Shown here in pieces: positions 12,023-25,049 of a stretch of DNA of 64,000 nucleotides. Within the stretch, counting starts at the first letter, position 1; each line of letters starts with the position of its first letter. Both the position numbers and the translations under genes were made by a program. The notes beneath the pieces are model-generated. The model ran no database searches and was not told the origin of the DNA. It saw nothing but the letters and a program-made list of their open reading frames with translations. Origin of the DNA: Harmonia axyridis. Its lineage: Eukaryota > Arthropoda > Insecta > Coleoptera > Coccinellidae. The stretch spans positions 18,972,001 to 19,036,000 of the forward strand of contig NC_059503.1 of NCBI RefSeq assembly GCF_914767665.1, read 5' to 3'.

Positions 12023-14823
12023 GATCTCATGTTTATGACTTAATCGGCAAAAGATACATATTCCACCTAGATATATCATCCTCTTCGTTGTTCGGTAAAA
12101 AATTAATGGAGTTATATTTGAGGTGGTGACAAGAAATGGATATATTGTATTGGGTATTCGCATAATCGGTTTTTTCAAGGTCGTCAAATAATTTTTTGAG
12201 GAATCTGACCATCGTTTTCAGTTTGCCAGTATTTCTCCACTATAAATTTGAAATGTGAAGAGACAACAAACTTCAGATGATCTTTCAATAACGAATACTC
12301 TCAAGGTAAATCAATAGAATTTTCATCTGTATAACAGAAATTATAACTTAAATTTAAAGAGCATTTGTGTAATGTAACGCTTATTCATGTATTTTATCTG
12401 ATAATTCTAGGAAATAAGAAATAATCCAATAATACATAATCATAATAATATTCCTATACTTCAAACTACACAAATTAAGTGAAATGACGTCACGATTTAA
12501 GTATTACATTGCTCTTTCAAATATTCTCGGAGACTATAAGGTTCTAACTTAATAAGTAGATTTTTTACTTTGATTCTTAATATTTTATACTGTTATATGC
12601 TTTTTATTTCGTTTGGTAATTTATACTCATGAAGTTAGGACTTCTTTCAGTTAATGTTCATCTATGTGTTGGAAAATTTATGTATAAAGTTCCTGTTTCT
12701 ATAGTTTCACTACTGTGCCTTTTTTATGTAAATCCATTAAACATTCAAACAAGTAAGTCTCTTCGTGATTCCCCCAAACTCCAATTTATATACTCTACGA
12801 ATTGCTCTCTTCGGTATTGAAAATATTCTTTCCAGATGCTCATTTGTTCCCCAAAAATTATCAGTTTACGAGATAATTGAGTTTTTGTGATATTTAGAAG
12901 ATTTCTCACCTTACTTCGTTTTTTGTAAAATTTTTCTACGTTGATCAAATTTGATTATAATTTTGGATTATTTTCGTGGCCATCGAGAAGTCCGGATCTA
13001 ATAGCGTTAGAATATATGAAACAACGAGAATATTGAGAGTAAATTTCAGTCGGAAAGTAACAACTGAAGAAATAAGAAAGAGGGCATGTGCTTGTATGAG
13101 GATTGATTGAGATCGTTTCAAAAATAATTTGAGATTACATTTACTAATGAAATTTTGAGTTTAGTTGGAATGAAAAAATATTTTGTCATTTTTCTTTGCT
13201 TCTTTCCCCTTTCAAATCAAAATTTTCTGAAGACAACTAGTGCCTGCATTTTAAAGAAAACTTTTTTTCGGAAATAAAGAAGGAATTTGGCAAGTGTTCG
13301 AAATAACTCTGTCTTATAAAAATTGTAGTATTCGAGTTGCAGGCAAATTCATATTAGAAATTAAATATTATTTTCTTTATATAGCAACTTTCGAATCATA
13401 CTAATTCTTATTCAACATCTAATACAGCATAGTTTTGCCTTTTTCATAAATATCACTTCCTCTTCTGATGAAGATAATCCTAAATTCAAATCAAACTTGG
13501 TCAACGTAGAAAAACTTGACGAAAAATGAAGTGAGGTGAGACATTTTTCAAAAACACAAGAACTCAAATCTCTTGGACACTGTTGATTTTTGGTAATCAA
13601 TAAATATGGCTCAATCGACAGCCAATGAGTGATACATACTAACACCTCCTTCAAGGTTGATGTCTAATTTGGAAACACCCTGTATACTGGTCACAGTTTT
13701 CGTCACACCTCAGCTACTCTTTTAGTCAATGGATGGAGTGGAGGTGATATGATGATATCACCGAAAAGGTCTTATACAGCCAAGGGATAGATTGAAGAAA
13801 GCATTGATAATGAAACTGAAACGGCACAGAAAATCTCGAGTGGAGGAGAATCTTCTAAAGTGCAAATTGTTGCTACAATGACGGAATTTAGAATGTCATA
13901 CTCATCTAGACTCTTCTCAGCGATTGAAATTGTCTTAAAAATTGTTAAAATTATATTTTTAATTCTCATTCATCAAATTAAATGAATTTTTTGGAAACAT
14001 ATAAACTGCTCGATTGTAAAAAAAAATCTTGTGTGTAATTCGAGTTCAAATTCATTGTCGACTTCAAGATATAACGTCTCTTTCAATCGACAATATATCA
14101 TTTTGCGCTCCTAATACACAAATAGCTATTTTACTTGTTAGGCTTATTGAGTGAAGTGTTACCGCCGAATCGACAGCTTTTACATATATCATACATACCT
14201 ACTCCTTTTGACATGGTTATTCCCGAGCTGTCCAAATATTCAAAGTGAAACATCAAGCCATACGAATTTATAACTCTCAATAAATAGCTACTGCCATCGT
14301 TTAGTGGGACGTCTGACTCCTTTCAGACATTTCAACATATCCCTGGACATTCCCGTGAAATATTAGAGATATACTCCTGTTACGTCAATACCTATAAATT
14401 CTATGCATCAGACCGCAATATGGCATGCAATAGACGTATTCTGTTGGAGTTATATGGAGCCTGTTATTTGCACAATTACATTTGTTCCTTAATTGCTCAG
14501 TTCTGATGGAATTCATTCATTATGTATTCCCTGCTACATGCCACCGAACTGAACGATTGCGTATATCACGACTCCATTATGCATGAAATTAGGTGATATA
14601 GATATTTGGTAGCATTCGAAGGGATCGTTTAAGACTCGAATTACCTTTTCGAGAACCTATTAGGGCTATTTCAGTGAGAATTAAAATTTTTTTCTCGTCA
14701 AAATATTTATATCTTAGTTAGTTACTGTGTTTTCGATTATTTGAATTTGAAAACATTGCTATTACCAAGATACAAAACAAGAACTATACTTTTTATTCAT
14801 TATTTCACTACTCTACATTTTAT
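12023..14823. other. intron DNA, no gene recognised
   Basis: Short frames only. AACACCCTGTATACTG at 13675-13690 is a lone ACAGGGTG-type terminus. Confidence 0.4.
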
Positions 14824-15380
14824 TATACATAGGCGGACAACTTTGCTTCCGCCCTTTTTTCTGGAATACGAGGCTTTATTGTGAAAAACTGGGTATACAT
14901 TCATGATTCAAAGCATTGTCCATCGCTGGCCACTACTTTCTCCCATTTTTCGGGCAGCATACGAATCCTGCGTTGAAAAAACTGGTAATCTTTTGAAGCG
15001 ATCCACGAATCTGTTCCATTTTTCACTTCTTTATAAGACTAGAAGTGCTGGTCAGCCAGGCCGTGTGCCATTGATCGAAACAAATGATAGTCTGAGGGAA
15101 CAACGTCTGGAGATTACGGAGGGTGGGGTAGGGCTTCCCAATTCAACGTTTCCAAGTGTCATACTGTAAAATCATTGTTTGTCTAAGCCGAGTATGACCT
15201 GGGAACCATGATAATTCGGTTTGGCTGTCGACGAGGAAGCATGGCCGGGATATCCCCATCATTTTCTGTGCTAAGGATTATCGTAATGTACCCATTTTTT
15301 GTCTTCAGTCACAATGCGATTCAGAAATCCCTTCTGTCTTTGCCTTGCATTTATAAGAAAACAATTCGAAGTTATGTAGA
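14824..15380 (-). mobile_element. mariner relic, mellifera-like, reverse orientation
   Basis: Starts with the terminal repeat ATAGGCGGACAACTTTGC, matching the 1-240 element, and contains broken transposase on the minus strand. Fragments include the tail (YAARKMGESSGQ reading LPE-like C-terminus) and the stretch TEDKKWVHYDNPKHRKSWG followed by PGHASSSTAKPN, which lies after the first catalytic aspartate region. Several frameshifts and a large internal deletion remove most of the catalytic domain. The 5' end and second terminal repeat are missing. The retained WG-x-PGHA block suggests the mellifera subfamily. Confidence 0.8.
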
Positions 15381-15448
15381 GAATTTCATGTTGATAGCGT
15401 TCATCAAAACCATAAAATATTTAAGCAGATTATAGAAAACGAAATGAA

Positions 15449-15616
15449 AAAAGCACTGACTAGAAGTAAGGACCTTTTGAAAGCCTGTTCATTCATGCAC
15501 CAATTCCGTGCATGGAGATCACATATACCTATATAACGTTCTGTGGTCTTCAAGGCCCCAATTGGTGCATAAGTGAATGAGAAATCAAAAGATCATAACT
15601 TCACATCAGTGCTTTT
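15449..15616. repeat. fold-back element, family FB (copy 2)
   Basis: The left end AAAGCACTGACTAGAAGTAA and the reverse complement of the right end (AAAGCACTGATGTGAAGTTA) pair. Inner arms TTCATGCACCAATT and AATTGGTGCATAAGTGAATG continue the pairing. The centre holds TGTGGTCTTCAAGG, matching copy 3 at 34336-34461. It is non-coding, about 168 bp, and could fold into one long hairpin if transcribed. Confidence 0.7.
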
Positions 15617-16721
15617 CTTATTTTGTGGTAAGTGAAAGCAAAATCAACAGTTTATATTCTCTAAAAACTTTCTAACTGACTAGAAATCATTTTCAAAAAC
15701 CGACTCGCGGAATGAATTGATAACTAAGAAAAAAAAAGATTTCATTGAGAAACGGGAAAATATAATTAAATTTCAGACCTTCTCCGCCAATCTTCTATTC
15801 CATTCTTCTCTTAGGTCCCTAAATTATGAAAACTTGACGGCTAGAATTATTTCGGTGGAGAAATGAGGTTTGAGTATTAAAACAACTTTCACAAATTCTT
15901 TGCAGCTCATGAATGATGAATTCCAGATAAAAGAGTGTAGTTATTATAACAGAATTTTATCCTTTCACAGGTAATGAAGAAACACCCCACTGTAGTCGTA
16001 AAAATACCTCATTAAACCGGTCTCTACGAAATTAATTTTTGCTCTGTGAGTTTTATGAATTCATTCGATAAAAGTCATATCAGTTGGTTAATATTGCTGG
16101 TCTCACAAATAAATGAACTATATTGATTATTTGGTCACTTGTTAGAGAAATCCAAAATGTTGTCATACACCAGATATATTCGTATTGGGTTATAATAATC
16201 AAACCGATTTTTTGTGTTCGGAATCCCGAACACAGTATTGAAAATTAACAATTCAGATCAGGTTGGTTAAAAATTCAGTTAGGCAAATTCGAATTATGTG
16301 AGGTGAATTTCATGGAATTCACGAAAACATTGGAATTATAGTATTTTCATAATAATTGATATTCTTTTGATAAAGCTCGATTCATTCCATTTGATTTATT
16401 AATTTATATGTATTATGTTAGCAATATATGAGCTGAGCTATTTATATGAATATTGTTCATTGTATTCCGATATATTATGTACCATTTGAACAATGATTAT
16501 TATTGTCTCCCCAAGTGTTTTTTTATTTTCTTCATTTATCAGCGATTAGAGGAACAATGAAATAAATATGTGATTATGAACTATGTAATAGTTTAATAGT
16601 TTCATGATGAAATGAAAATTTGGTAAGTTTTTGAATGAAAGAAACAACTTGATTAAATAACTCCTAATCTAATCAAGATAAATACATAGACAAGAACCTC
16701 ATGGACATTTAGGTATTTATT

Positions 16722-16933
16722 TCAATATATTTTGAGTTAATATGAAACGTTGATTCACTTTGGGACATAAGAAGTGCTATCTTCGTGTAGAAATTCGCGA
16801 ATTGGGTGAAATATTGTATCACTGACATCTTTCCATTTCCTCGCGCTTCATGTCAAATTTTATAGTTCATGTTGGGAACAAAATTTGCTTACCGAAAATG
16901 ACATCTGTTTCCTCTATCTATGTTTATTACTCT
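16722..16933 (+). mobile_element. MITE family M1, right-end fragment
   Basis: Matches the reverse complement of 5314-5527 from AATATGAAACGTTGATTCAC to the terminal CTATGTTTATTACTC. The left half of the element is absent here. Confidence 0.75.
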
Positions 16934-17141
16934 GAGCCTTATACCATTTGTTGACATTTTTCAGATCTAGTAATAATTCACCTTCATCTATACTTTTTAT
17001 GACCTTCAGATCGTTCCCGAATAGAAGGAATATATGTACATTGTTCATAAAACATGAAAACAACATAAGTAGATTAAAGAGGTAAATCCTGAAAAATATT
17101 AACTGGTAAATGATCAGCCAACCAATCCATCAACGAAGGCC

Positions 17142-17636
17142 TTGACCTATGTTATATTTAATTGTATCTCCAGAAAAGCAGATAAACATATACCATATGA
17201 TTACAGTCTCTTCCAGCCGAATGCACCATCAGTATCGCATGTGCACAACGACCTAATTTCCTCCACCCTGATTGAAGATAGAGATATCAAAGTCGTATGC
17301 CTGATAACAGTAAACGAAAGTCCAACTAACTTGTCTAGTCTTAATTGGTCACAAGTTAACACCAAAGTTTTAATTATCGAGTTATTCAGCCCTATAATTG
17401 CATCTTTGTTCTCCAACCGAGCTTCAATCAAACTTCGCCTGCTGATCCATCCGACGTCTGCATGTATGATAAGACGGCAACCATTCCATTCTGTCTTGCG
17501 TTTTCTCCAAGAGATGCGTGACTTTAATATCTTAATATTGAAATATAGACGATGTGAACTGAAACCCACCTGTTTCAACTTTCGCGTTATAATCCATCAA
17601 AGTTTGTTGGAATCGCAGACGTGCGCTGTGCTATAA
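17142..17636. other. unrecognised open frames on both strands
   Basis: A 164-codon plus frame (17142-17636) overlaps a 125-codon minus frame (17201-17578). The segment is less AT-rich than its flanks, so long frames are not by themselves proof. I recognise no domain in either. The minus strand could hold a decayed transposon ORF, since stops in its other frames interrupt stretches that look protein-like. No start context, splice sites or partner genes support a host gene. Confidence 0.25.
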
Positions 17637-17939
17637 TAAAGTGATGACTTGCCCTCTGGCATTCCCTTGACCCCTTTCGTGGGTTACATATCGATCTGGT
17701 TGGGTTTTGTTATGAATCCCTGTAAAGTAATTATATGTATTTTCTGGCTCTTCATTTGATGATTTTCCGATGCATCAGTTATTGCGCGTTTGTTCCAATT
17801 CTAGAGGTGCGGCAGGCTATAGTTTTGCATCATGGAGTAATAAACATAGAGCATACGCAATTTTTACGTGTCCCCAACATGGTTGTCGGATTGTGATATA
17901 TTTCCAAATCCTTAATTTTACTATATTATTTTGAATGTA

Positions 17940-18702
17940 TGTAGGATCCAGTCATTGATTCCTGTAAATAATTGACATAGTCAACATGATGCTTGTAGAC
18001 CTATTAGTTTCTTCAAGCGTCGAGGGCATGACAGTTTCAATGGATTTACAGGGAAGGAATTGTTTTTGTAAATTATGTAGAAAGGAAGTGTCAATTCGTC
18101 GAGGTGTCGAAGACAGGCCAGGTCGTTTGTAAATCTTGGGAAAGCTCGAGAACGAGACGGTGGTACCGGATGTCACATCTGCGTATCATGTGCTGGTCCT
18201 TCGAGAATATTCCATCTCTGAGATTTCCAGGAATCCACGAAGAGCTTTGTGGGCGGTACGGCAAAACTCTTATTGGACTAGGGGTGGTACTTGGTACTTT
18301 CCCCTGATGTCGGGGTGATGTAAGTCGGAAGAAGGGAAGTCGATATCCAGGCGAGGTCAGTAAGTTCCAGACAGAAAAGAGTCGAAGTCGAAGTAAGTTC
18401 AGGTCGAGAGTAAGTTTCTGCCTAAGTCCAGAGTCGATCAGAATAAGACGTAAAAGACGGTTCGCGGACTAGAATAAGACTAGTCGCGAACGAATTAAAG
18501 ACGAGACGACCGAAACTTTGCATAAGACGAAGACGAGATATTCCAAGACGTTTCGTAGTTAACATTCGATGAGTTTGAGTCGAAATTCAGTACCGTATAT
18601 ATTGTATTTGTACTGTAAGTGTGACTTCGTAAATGAATGTATATAATTAGAAGAGTTAAATTATTACAAACCCCAGCAAAGTCTCGGATAAGAAGACGAA
18701 AG
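17940..18702 (+). mobile_element. LTR-like repeat, copy A (nested in M1 MITE)
   Basis: Starts TGTAGGATCCAGT and ends near GACGAAAG. It is colinear with copy B at 31156-31989, sharing CCTGTAAATAATTG, TGTCGAGGGCATGACAGTTT, the GGTACGGCAAAA and CTCTTATTGGACTAGG blocks and TTATTACAAA near the end. The length, the TG start, a TTATTACA segment close to the end and the absence of coding sequence suggest a solo LTR. However, about 34 bp follow the TTATTACA in both copies, so the true boundary is unresolved. The 3' half is dense in AAGACG. Confidence 0.55.
18460..18491 (+). repeat. conserved hairpin inside LTR-like repeat A
   Basis: GTTCGCGGACTAG and CTAGTCGCGAAC pair around the loop AATAAGA with one bulged G. 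The equivalent hairpin in copy B is at 31707-31738. Confidence 0.6.
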
Positions 18703-19076
18703 TGAAATATATTTATTCGTCGAACTTATAGTAAGCATAGTATATATTACTTTCTGTATCTATCTGCTTAAATTCAAATTTTGGCACCTATTGCACTCTT
18801 AGTGTCATCGGTTGTTTCAGGTCGTTTGGAACGCATGAAGTTTGTTTTCTGAATTTTTGATATATTTAGGTATATATTTCAATATAATATTTTGAGTTAA
18901 TATGAAACGTTGATTCACTATAGGACGTGCGTTCTTTGTGGAGAAATTTACTGAATATTCAAGAAAAATTTAATGAGAATCGTCCATTGAAAAAAGATTC
19001 AATTATCGGAAAATTCGTTCAAAAATATATTCGGCATATTTCACTGGAATCTTGTTGAGGTATATACAGGGCGAGT

Positions 19077-19475
19077 CTTTGACTTCACATATATGTATAT
19101 TACCAGTTGATACCTGCGGTATTTATTCGTAATGTAATGGTAATAATGAAGAAACTGAAAGATGTGGATTCAATTTTGTGTCCGAAGAAGATTAATCACT
19201 TCAATGAAATTAAACAGGGTGATTCATTGGAAAGAAAGTGGAGGTAGATAGAGGTGACTAAGGCGAGTCAAAATAACCTATATTTGAAGGGACTATTTCT
19301 GTTTATAAACAAGATTTCAATGATTCTGTCAATTTTTTCAATTATTCATTATTGAACCACCCTATATATATATATATGATATGTGATACGTTTATTCTCT
19401 GGATCAAATACGAGATATTTTCAGGTACGGTTTAGGAAAAATTGATTAATAACATCCAACCCAAAAAACACCCTG
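19077..19475. repeat. candidate element bounded by ACAGGG / CACCCTG ends
   Basis: TATACAGGGCGAGTC at one side faces AACACCCTGTATC at the other. Only about seven to ten terminal bases agree, and an inner CAGGGTGATTC occurs at 19215, so the boundaries are uncertain. The interior is non-coding. Confidence 0.35.
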
Positions 19476-20557
19476 TATCTATATCAAAATTTCTTGAATC
19501 TGATAAAATATTCGAATAAAGGAGAAAAAACTAAATATTGCGCAGCGTGAAAGCCAATCTTCAAGCTTGCTACAATATTATGAGATGCTCTTCCCTTCCT
19601 TGATCAAAATTTTTACGAAAAAAGTAATGACTTCGTGTTGAATTATCATGTCAGAAGATGAAGTGGGTATAATGATTCCAAAAATGAACTTTCTCAAACA
19701 AATAACATGAATATGCATTCGAAATAAGGCATAAAAGCTTCTCCTTTCTCAAAATCGAATATTAGCAGAATCCATTGATGTAAACACAGGATAAAGTCCT
19801 AACGTATGACGATGAAGATGAAAAAGAATATTAGTGTCATCTACAATGAAATAATGTGTTACAAAATATAGTTTGGAGTGGATTAGGGGGTACAGGTTAT
19901 GAATAATATAGTATTGGTATAATGTTGTTAATGTAGCGAAATGAAAAGTTTTGAGATCAATATATATTTCCTAAAGGGAGGTGAATTCCTAATGAAACTC
20001 TCTGAGGGTCTATGAATTATTTCTGAAATCCCTTGAAGGAACCCTACTAAAATATAGATCTGTGATTAAACTGAAATTTATTTACCATGTTTCGATTCGT
20101 TCGAAACACAAATAATGATTTCCACAGAATATCATCATTTTTACTTCAATTGTTGAAAAAAGATCGAATATGAAAGAAATTCAAGTATTTACGTACAAAA
20201 CTCTCAATTTACTAGGAGCTTTTACCACTGTTTTTTTTTTTAGATCCATCGTTTTCAGAATATATTATTTTGGGTGAAGATTAACATGAAGATTTTAAAT
20301 GAAGAATTGAAGATAAAAAAATACTTGTGTTTTCAATATCTGTTATGTATGAATTAGTTATATTTATACATTATGAATTATATTCCTCTGCAGTGCTCCA
20401 AGCTCCAAGCAACTAGTCGACTTCTAGATCCATTTCTTACTGTTAAGTAGGAAGTTAAGATCATTACATATTTCACTACATCTTATGAAGCTCCACAAAT
20501 ATCAGTTGGTTTTTGGATTGCCATTTACAAATAGAATTAAAGAACAAAAAAAGAAAA
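19476..20557. other. intron DNA, no gene recognised
   Basis: AT-rich, no supported gene or repeat. Confidence 0.4.
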
Positions 20558-20646
20558 AAAATGGATACCGGCGCATTCACCATTTTGTCACTAGATTTAT
20601 TCCAACAATTGAAAAATGGTCCACAATTGAATGAAGTTCCGTCATG
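20558..20646 (+). pseudogene. possible retroelement aspartic-protease scrap
   Basis: The frame MDTGAFTILSLDLFQQLKNG ends at a stop (20644-20646). D-T-G-A followed by a hydrophobic I-L-S stretch resembles the active-site strand of LTR-retrotransposon proteases. Nothing on either side extends the match, so it may be chance. Confidence 0.25.
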
Positions 20647-23293
20647 AAAGGATTATTACTTCCATTGCGTCGAGAAATGTGGAAAAATGAAATATTAGAT
20701 GAAATCTAAGAATTTTTCAGAATCTTAAAACCTGGCGATAAGGAATTCGTAAAATAGGTCATTCTACAGATCACTCATATTCAATGTAAACTTAATTAAT
20801 ATTATATGAGGAAACAACTACTCCAGTAAATGCTTAAAAGTTATCGATAATATCAGTACGTCCACCCTATTAAAAAATTCAACGAGTCTCAATGCAATAC
20901 GATTTTTTGTTCCTGTTTCGTTCATCAAATGAAACAATCAAATCTGTGAATATTTCTCATTATGTTTATTTTGTTAACGATGCAGAAACTTGAATTTTTC
21001 TAATGCAGTGATTTAATGTATGTTCAGTCAAGAATATGGGAATTGACAACATTTGATCAACGTGACAGCGGTTCACATAATGAAATAAACACGCAAAAAA
21101 TAGGCCGAAAAAAATTAATCTCAAAAGACCCCACCAATAAAATTTTGAGCTCGTATATCTGAATTTCTTGTTTATAACCAAATGTGAACCAATTTCAATA
21201 CTGAAATGTGAAACTGTTTCATGAATATTGGAATAATACATCAATGGGCCAATATTAAATCGAATTTGTTAGGTAGTTGATGAGATTCATTGATTTATGC
21301 ATATCAGTGGAGAATCTATTTATGGATAGGTAACTCATAATATATCCTTGAAAATCGAAGTTTTCAGATTATTCATTGAATGTATTACTTTTTGTTTTGG
21401 CATATAAACGGAGAGTCGATGTGCTGAAATCATGAAAACAAAAATAATTGCCCCTAAAGTTCTCTTACGAAGTCTCTCGATGAAGAATTGTTCAGACATT
21501 AATGGATTTCGACCAATGAAGAGCATATTTTGTGCATTTGGTCATACCTAGGGTAGAAATTGCAAATCTCTAGGTGTTCTATCTAATAGGCCAAGAAGAT
21601 TGCTTAAATTTATTATGTATTTTGTTTTCCAAAAAAAACCTGTAAGATGATGAATATGATAATAAACAGGTATAATGATTTAAAAATAAATAATTACTGA
21701 AATTTAGATTCTGAAAAAAGTAACTATTGATATTGATTTTTTCAAAATACATTGAATACCTTCTTGAATGCTGCTTTTTCAATCGAAAGTAGCATTCGCT
21801 GCTTCGAGAGATTTAATTTTCAAATCCTTATTTTTTATCGCTGAGTGCTGTACTCAATATCTATAAACTGAATTCTTAATTCACTATCCACTCTGTTCTA
21901 AGCAGCTTAAAATGAACGGATAATTTCAAGTGGAATCATAATACCAGATGATGACCTATTGATGACCTATTGTAACCTATTTTTCAATACAATCGTCATC
22001 GCTGAGTATAAAATGAATTTTGACGAAGTATAATAATAAGACGTTTTGAAAGATTTATTTAGAGAAAATCTGAGGCTACTTCCAAATTTTCAAAGTTCTA
22101 TTCAAGATATTTTCTTACATTTTCATTTGAATAATCCCATTTTGAACAGGTTAGTTGAATAATTTTAAAAATGTAATCATTTATACTATATTTTTGCATT
22201 TATTCTGAGTTCAATTTTGAATTTATTCTTTAGACCTGTCTACATTCACTTCAAAACACAATGAAAAATAGGAAATTATTTATGGTTGATGATTGATTTT
22301 TACCTCGCTGAACTTTTTTTTAATATTATATTGCTTTTCCACATTATTTCATTGATTTGAAACACCAGCACTATTCATCGTTTTGTACTTTAGCTTAAGC
22401 ATTTTGTTGGTGTTTTTTAAACCGCTTTTGAAACCAGAAAGTTGGAGCTGGTATCCCGCACTAAGGGGTGAAGGGATGAAGAGATTTGTACAAGTGGTCT
22501 TCAACCTCACAGCCCATTTTGTAAGTCATCACTATTGACCTCAATTTTACATTATTATTTAACATTTAATCGAATATTTTGCTTTCACTTCAGTTCCATG
22601 AGTACGCAAATACAGTCCTTCTGTTCTCTACAATTCTACTGACCTCTCTGACGAAAAAGAATGTTTGATTGAATGTGAATGTTCCAGTAAACCGAATAAA
22701 GTCAATTCTGATTTCATTCTTGTGGAACTCAATGTTACAGCTACCTCTCAGCGGTGATTTTGGTATTATTTGCAATAAAATATTATGAGACTAATCTCAA
22801 ATGAAAGAAACGATGTACTGATCTACTCCATAGAAATCTCAGTATTACTCCGAATCAAAGTATTTCCACATTGGCGTCGTAATACTCCGATGTAACACAG
22901 CAACGTCTATTCTTCCAATTTGTTCGATCTCACAATAATGAAATACGTAGAAATGCCTTATCCATTCCTTTTCTGGAGCAGAAATCTTAGCTTGTTACCA
23001 GTCACTTCGAAACGTTACTATAGCAATCGCATAGTTTTTTTTGTTCAACTGGTTTCCACTAAAGGAGAATGTGAAGTTAGACTACATCGTGAGAACTATG
23101 GGAAAGAAGGTATGATAGTTTCGAAATCTTCGGATATTTTCGAATGTCGAATTATCCAATGGTTTAATAATGAAGTATGCTGATATTTAATTGCTTTCAG
23201 AAACCCCCACCTCTTTTGATCTTCCCCCACACACAATGCAAACCATAAAGTGTACGTTTATTTGTAGAATTCTATATATTTTATTACTTTGAG
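20647..23293. other. intron DNA, no gene recognised
   Basis: Short frames only (for example 20966-21244 and 22920-23183), none with a domain or splice context. Confidence 0.4.
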
Positions 23294-23419
23294 GGCCAGT
23301 TGCACCATTTGCCTAAACATTGATTAAAAATTTAAACATTGATTACTCTCTGATTTCTTAAGAGGAATTAATCGATGTTTAAATTTTAATCAATGTTTAG
23401 GCGAATGGTGCAACTGGCC
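23294..23419. mobile_element. fold-back MITE with near-perfect arms
   Basis: GGCCAGTTGCACCATTTGCC at the left and GGCGAATGGTGCAACTGGCC at the right are inverted copies. The pairing continues through TAAACATTGATTAAAA / TTTTAATCAATGTTTA. TGAG lies at or next to both ends and may be the target duplication. Such GGCC-GTTGCACCA termini are widespread in insect MITEs; I do not assign the superfamily. Confidence 0.8.
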
Positions 23420-23541
23420 ATGAGTGTGAGGTAGAAGAGGCTATGAGTAAACCATAAAAATTAAGGTTATGCACAAATATTCATCAGTGTTTATTTACGG
23501 TAGAAAACTTCACAATTTATCAACTGACATTTGAGTGAAAG

Positions 23542-23568
23542 CACAGATTACAGATACTGTAATCTGTG
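23542..23568. repeat. perfect 12-bp inverted repeat
   Basis: CACAGATTACAG and CTGTAATCTGTG flank ATA exactly. GAGTGAAA lies just outside on both sides as a direct repeat, so the palindrome may be a tiny insertion with its duplicated target. Confidence 0.6.
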
Positions 23569-25049
23569 AGTGAAATGTCGAGTTGGATAACAGGCTTCAA
23601 AAACTTTGATCATTTCGTCAACCCTTTGATTTAGTTTGAAATACATTCTATATGAATGCGTGAAAAGTGAGAAGAATCACCCTAAATGTTTTGATGAGTT
23701 TGATGAGTACTCAGCAAATGGCACAATATATTGAACAAGCTAGGTTTCGTCGGAGCAAGTCAACGAAAAAAATGAGAATGTTACGTATTACTTTTCCAGG
23801 ATGAATAGGAAAATAATTTGTTATATTACTTGAAGTGGAATGCACCATGTTCAGCTGTCATGATCTGTACAAACGAATTTTTCTCCCATTTTATTATTTT
23901 CCGAGAACGAAAGTCAAGTGCCTCATGTCATCTTGACATCCATCACAATAAGATGGCTTATGCTTTTTGTGAGAGAAATGGTACATTTGCAGAAGTTTGT
24001 TTTATATGGCGTGAACTCCGAACCATCCTTCTTGTTGAAGGCTAATAAATTGTTCCTCCCCATACACTCAGAAACTCCATTGCAGTTATAACTAAGAACA
24101 TGCCACAAAAACTTCCCTTCATACGAGTATGGAGGTAATTCCCTTGAATGGAGTTGTAACTTGAATATACTAAGTTCGTGATATTCTTCTAGATTACAGA
24201 GCTGAAGAATGATGAATTATATGAGTAGTTTTGAGCAATTTCAATATAAATTCAGTGGATTGAAAATCTATATTCAATATTGGAATTAATTCTGGAAATA
24301 AGGTAAAAGACTTCTCTCGTCATCACTTTTAATTATTCATGAAAGTCGATAATGATAAGGAAAGAAACGATTTTGCATTTCAACTATTGACTCTGTTGAT
24401 ATTTTATTCAAAAATCATTACACATTTGTTTTTTATTATTATCAGCTTAGCGTTTTTAGTAGGTCGATTTATTCTGTTATGCATTAGTTCAGTTGTGAAG
24501 TACAATTGTCTGTGGTGGAAACCGAATAAGAATAATAGTCGATTTGGTGGAAAACTTTTTATTTTTGCGTAATTGTTTCAGGCGAGCTATTATTCAGCCA
24601 AAATATCTGGAACTTTCAATATAAATAATGTTTTTTCATTCAGCCTCTTTCCACCGTGTGCACGAAAACTCTTCAAAGGAATGAGCTAAAGATTTGAAAT
24701 TTTCAGGTTAGGTTCAAGATCAGAATAACTCAGCTGATTTTGTAAATGGACAAAATCCGTTAGATGATTCCAGAAATTAGTTTTTTTTTATTATTGATAA
24801 AGTTCTTATTCAAGAATTTGGAAAGCAGTTGCAAAATATCGATATGAATTTTTATAGACGTGCCTATTTTATCATTGTTATAAAAAAACAATTTGTTTAG
24901 CTTCATCGTGAAAGATCTTTGCAGCCTTCACACACAAGTTTCTGAACCATAATATCTTTGAAATTTCGGTTGAGGTGGTCGATGAAATGCCAAGTTGTAA
25001 AAATATACAAGAGCAGAATTTTGTTTGTGGGTTCATTTCAATGAATATA
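23569..25049. other. intron DNA, no gene recognised
   Basis: Short frames (23818-24045, 24339-24572) lack domains. No repeat recognised. Confidence 0.4.

Larger units (their letters stand above)
17835..18960 (+). mobile_element. MITE family M1 copy interrupted by an LTR-like repeat
   Basis: The left part 17835-17939 (GAGTAATAAACATAG, then CCCCAACATG and TTGTCGGATTGTGATATAT) matches the left half of the M1 copy at 5314-5886. The right part 18703-18960 (TGAAATATATTTATT, then GTGTCATCGGTTGTTTCAG and AATATGAAACGTTGATTCAC) continues the same element. The 763 bp between them are absent from the 5-kb copy, so this is a nested insertion with a ready-made empty-site reference. The right terminal repeat is lost. 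Confidence 0.75.
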
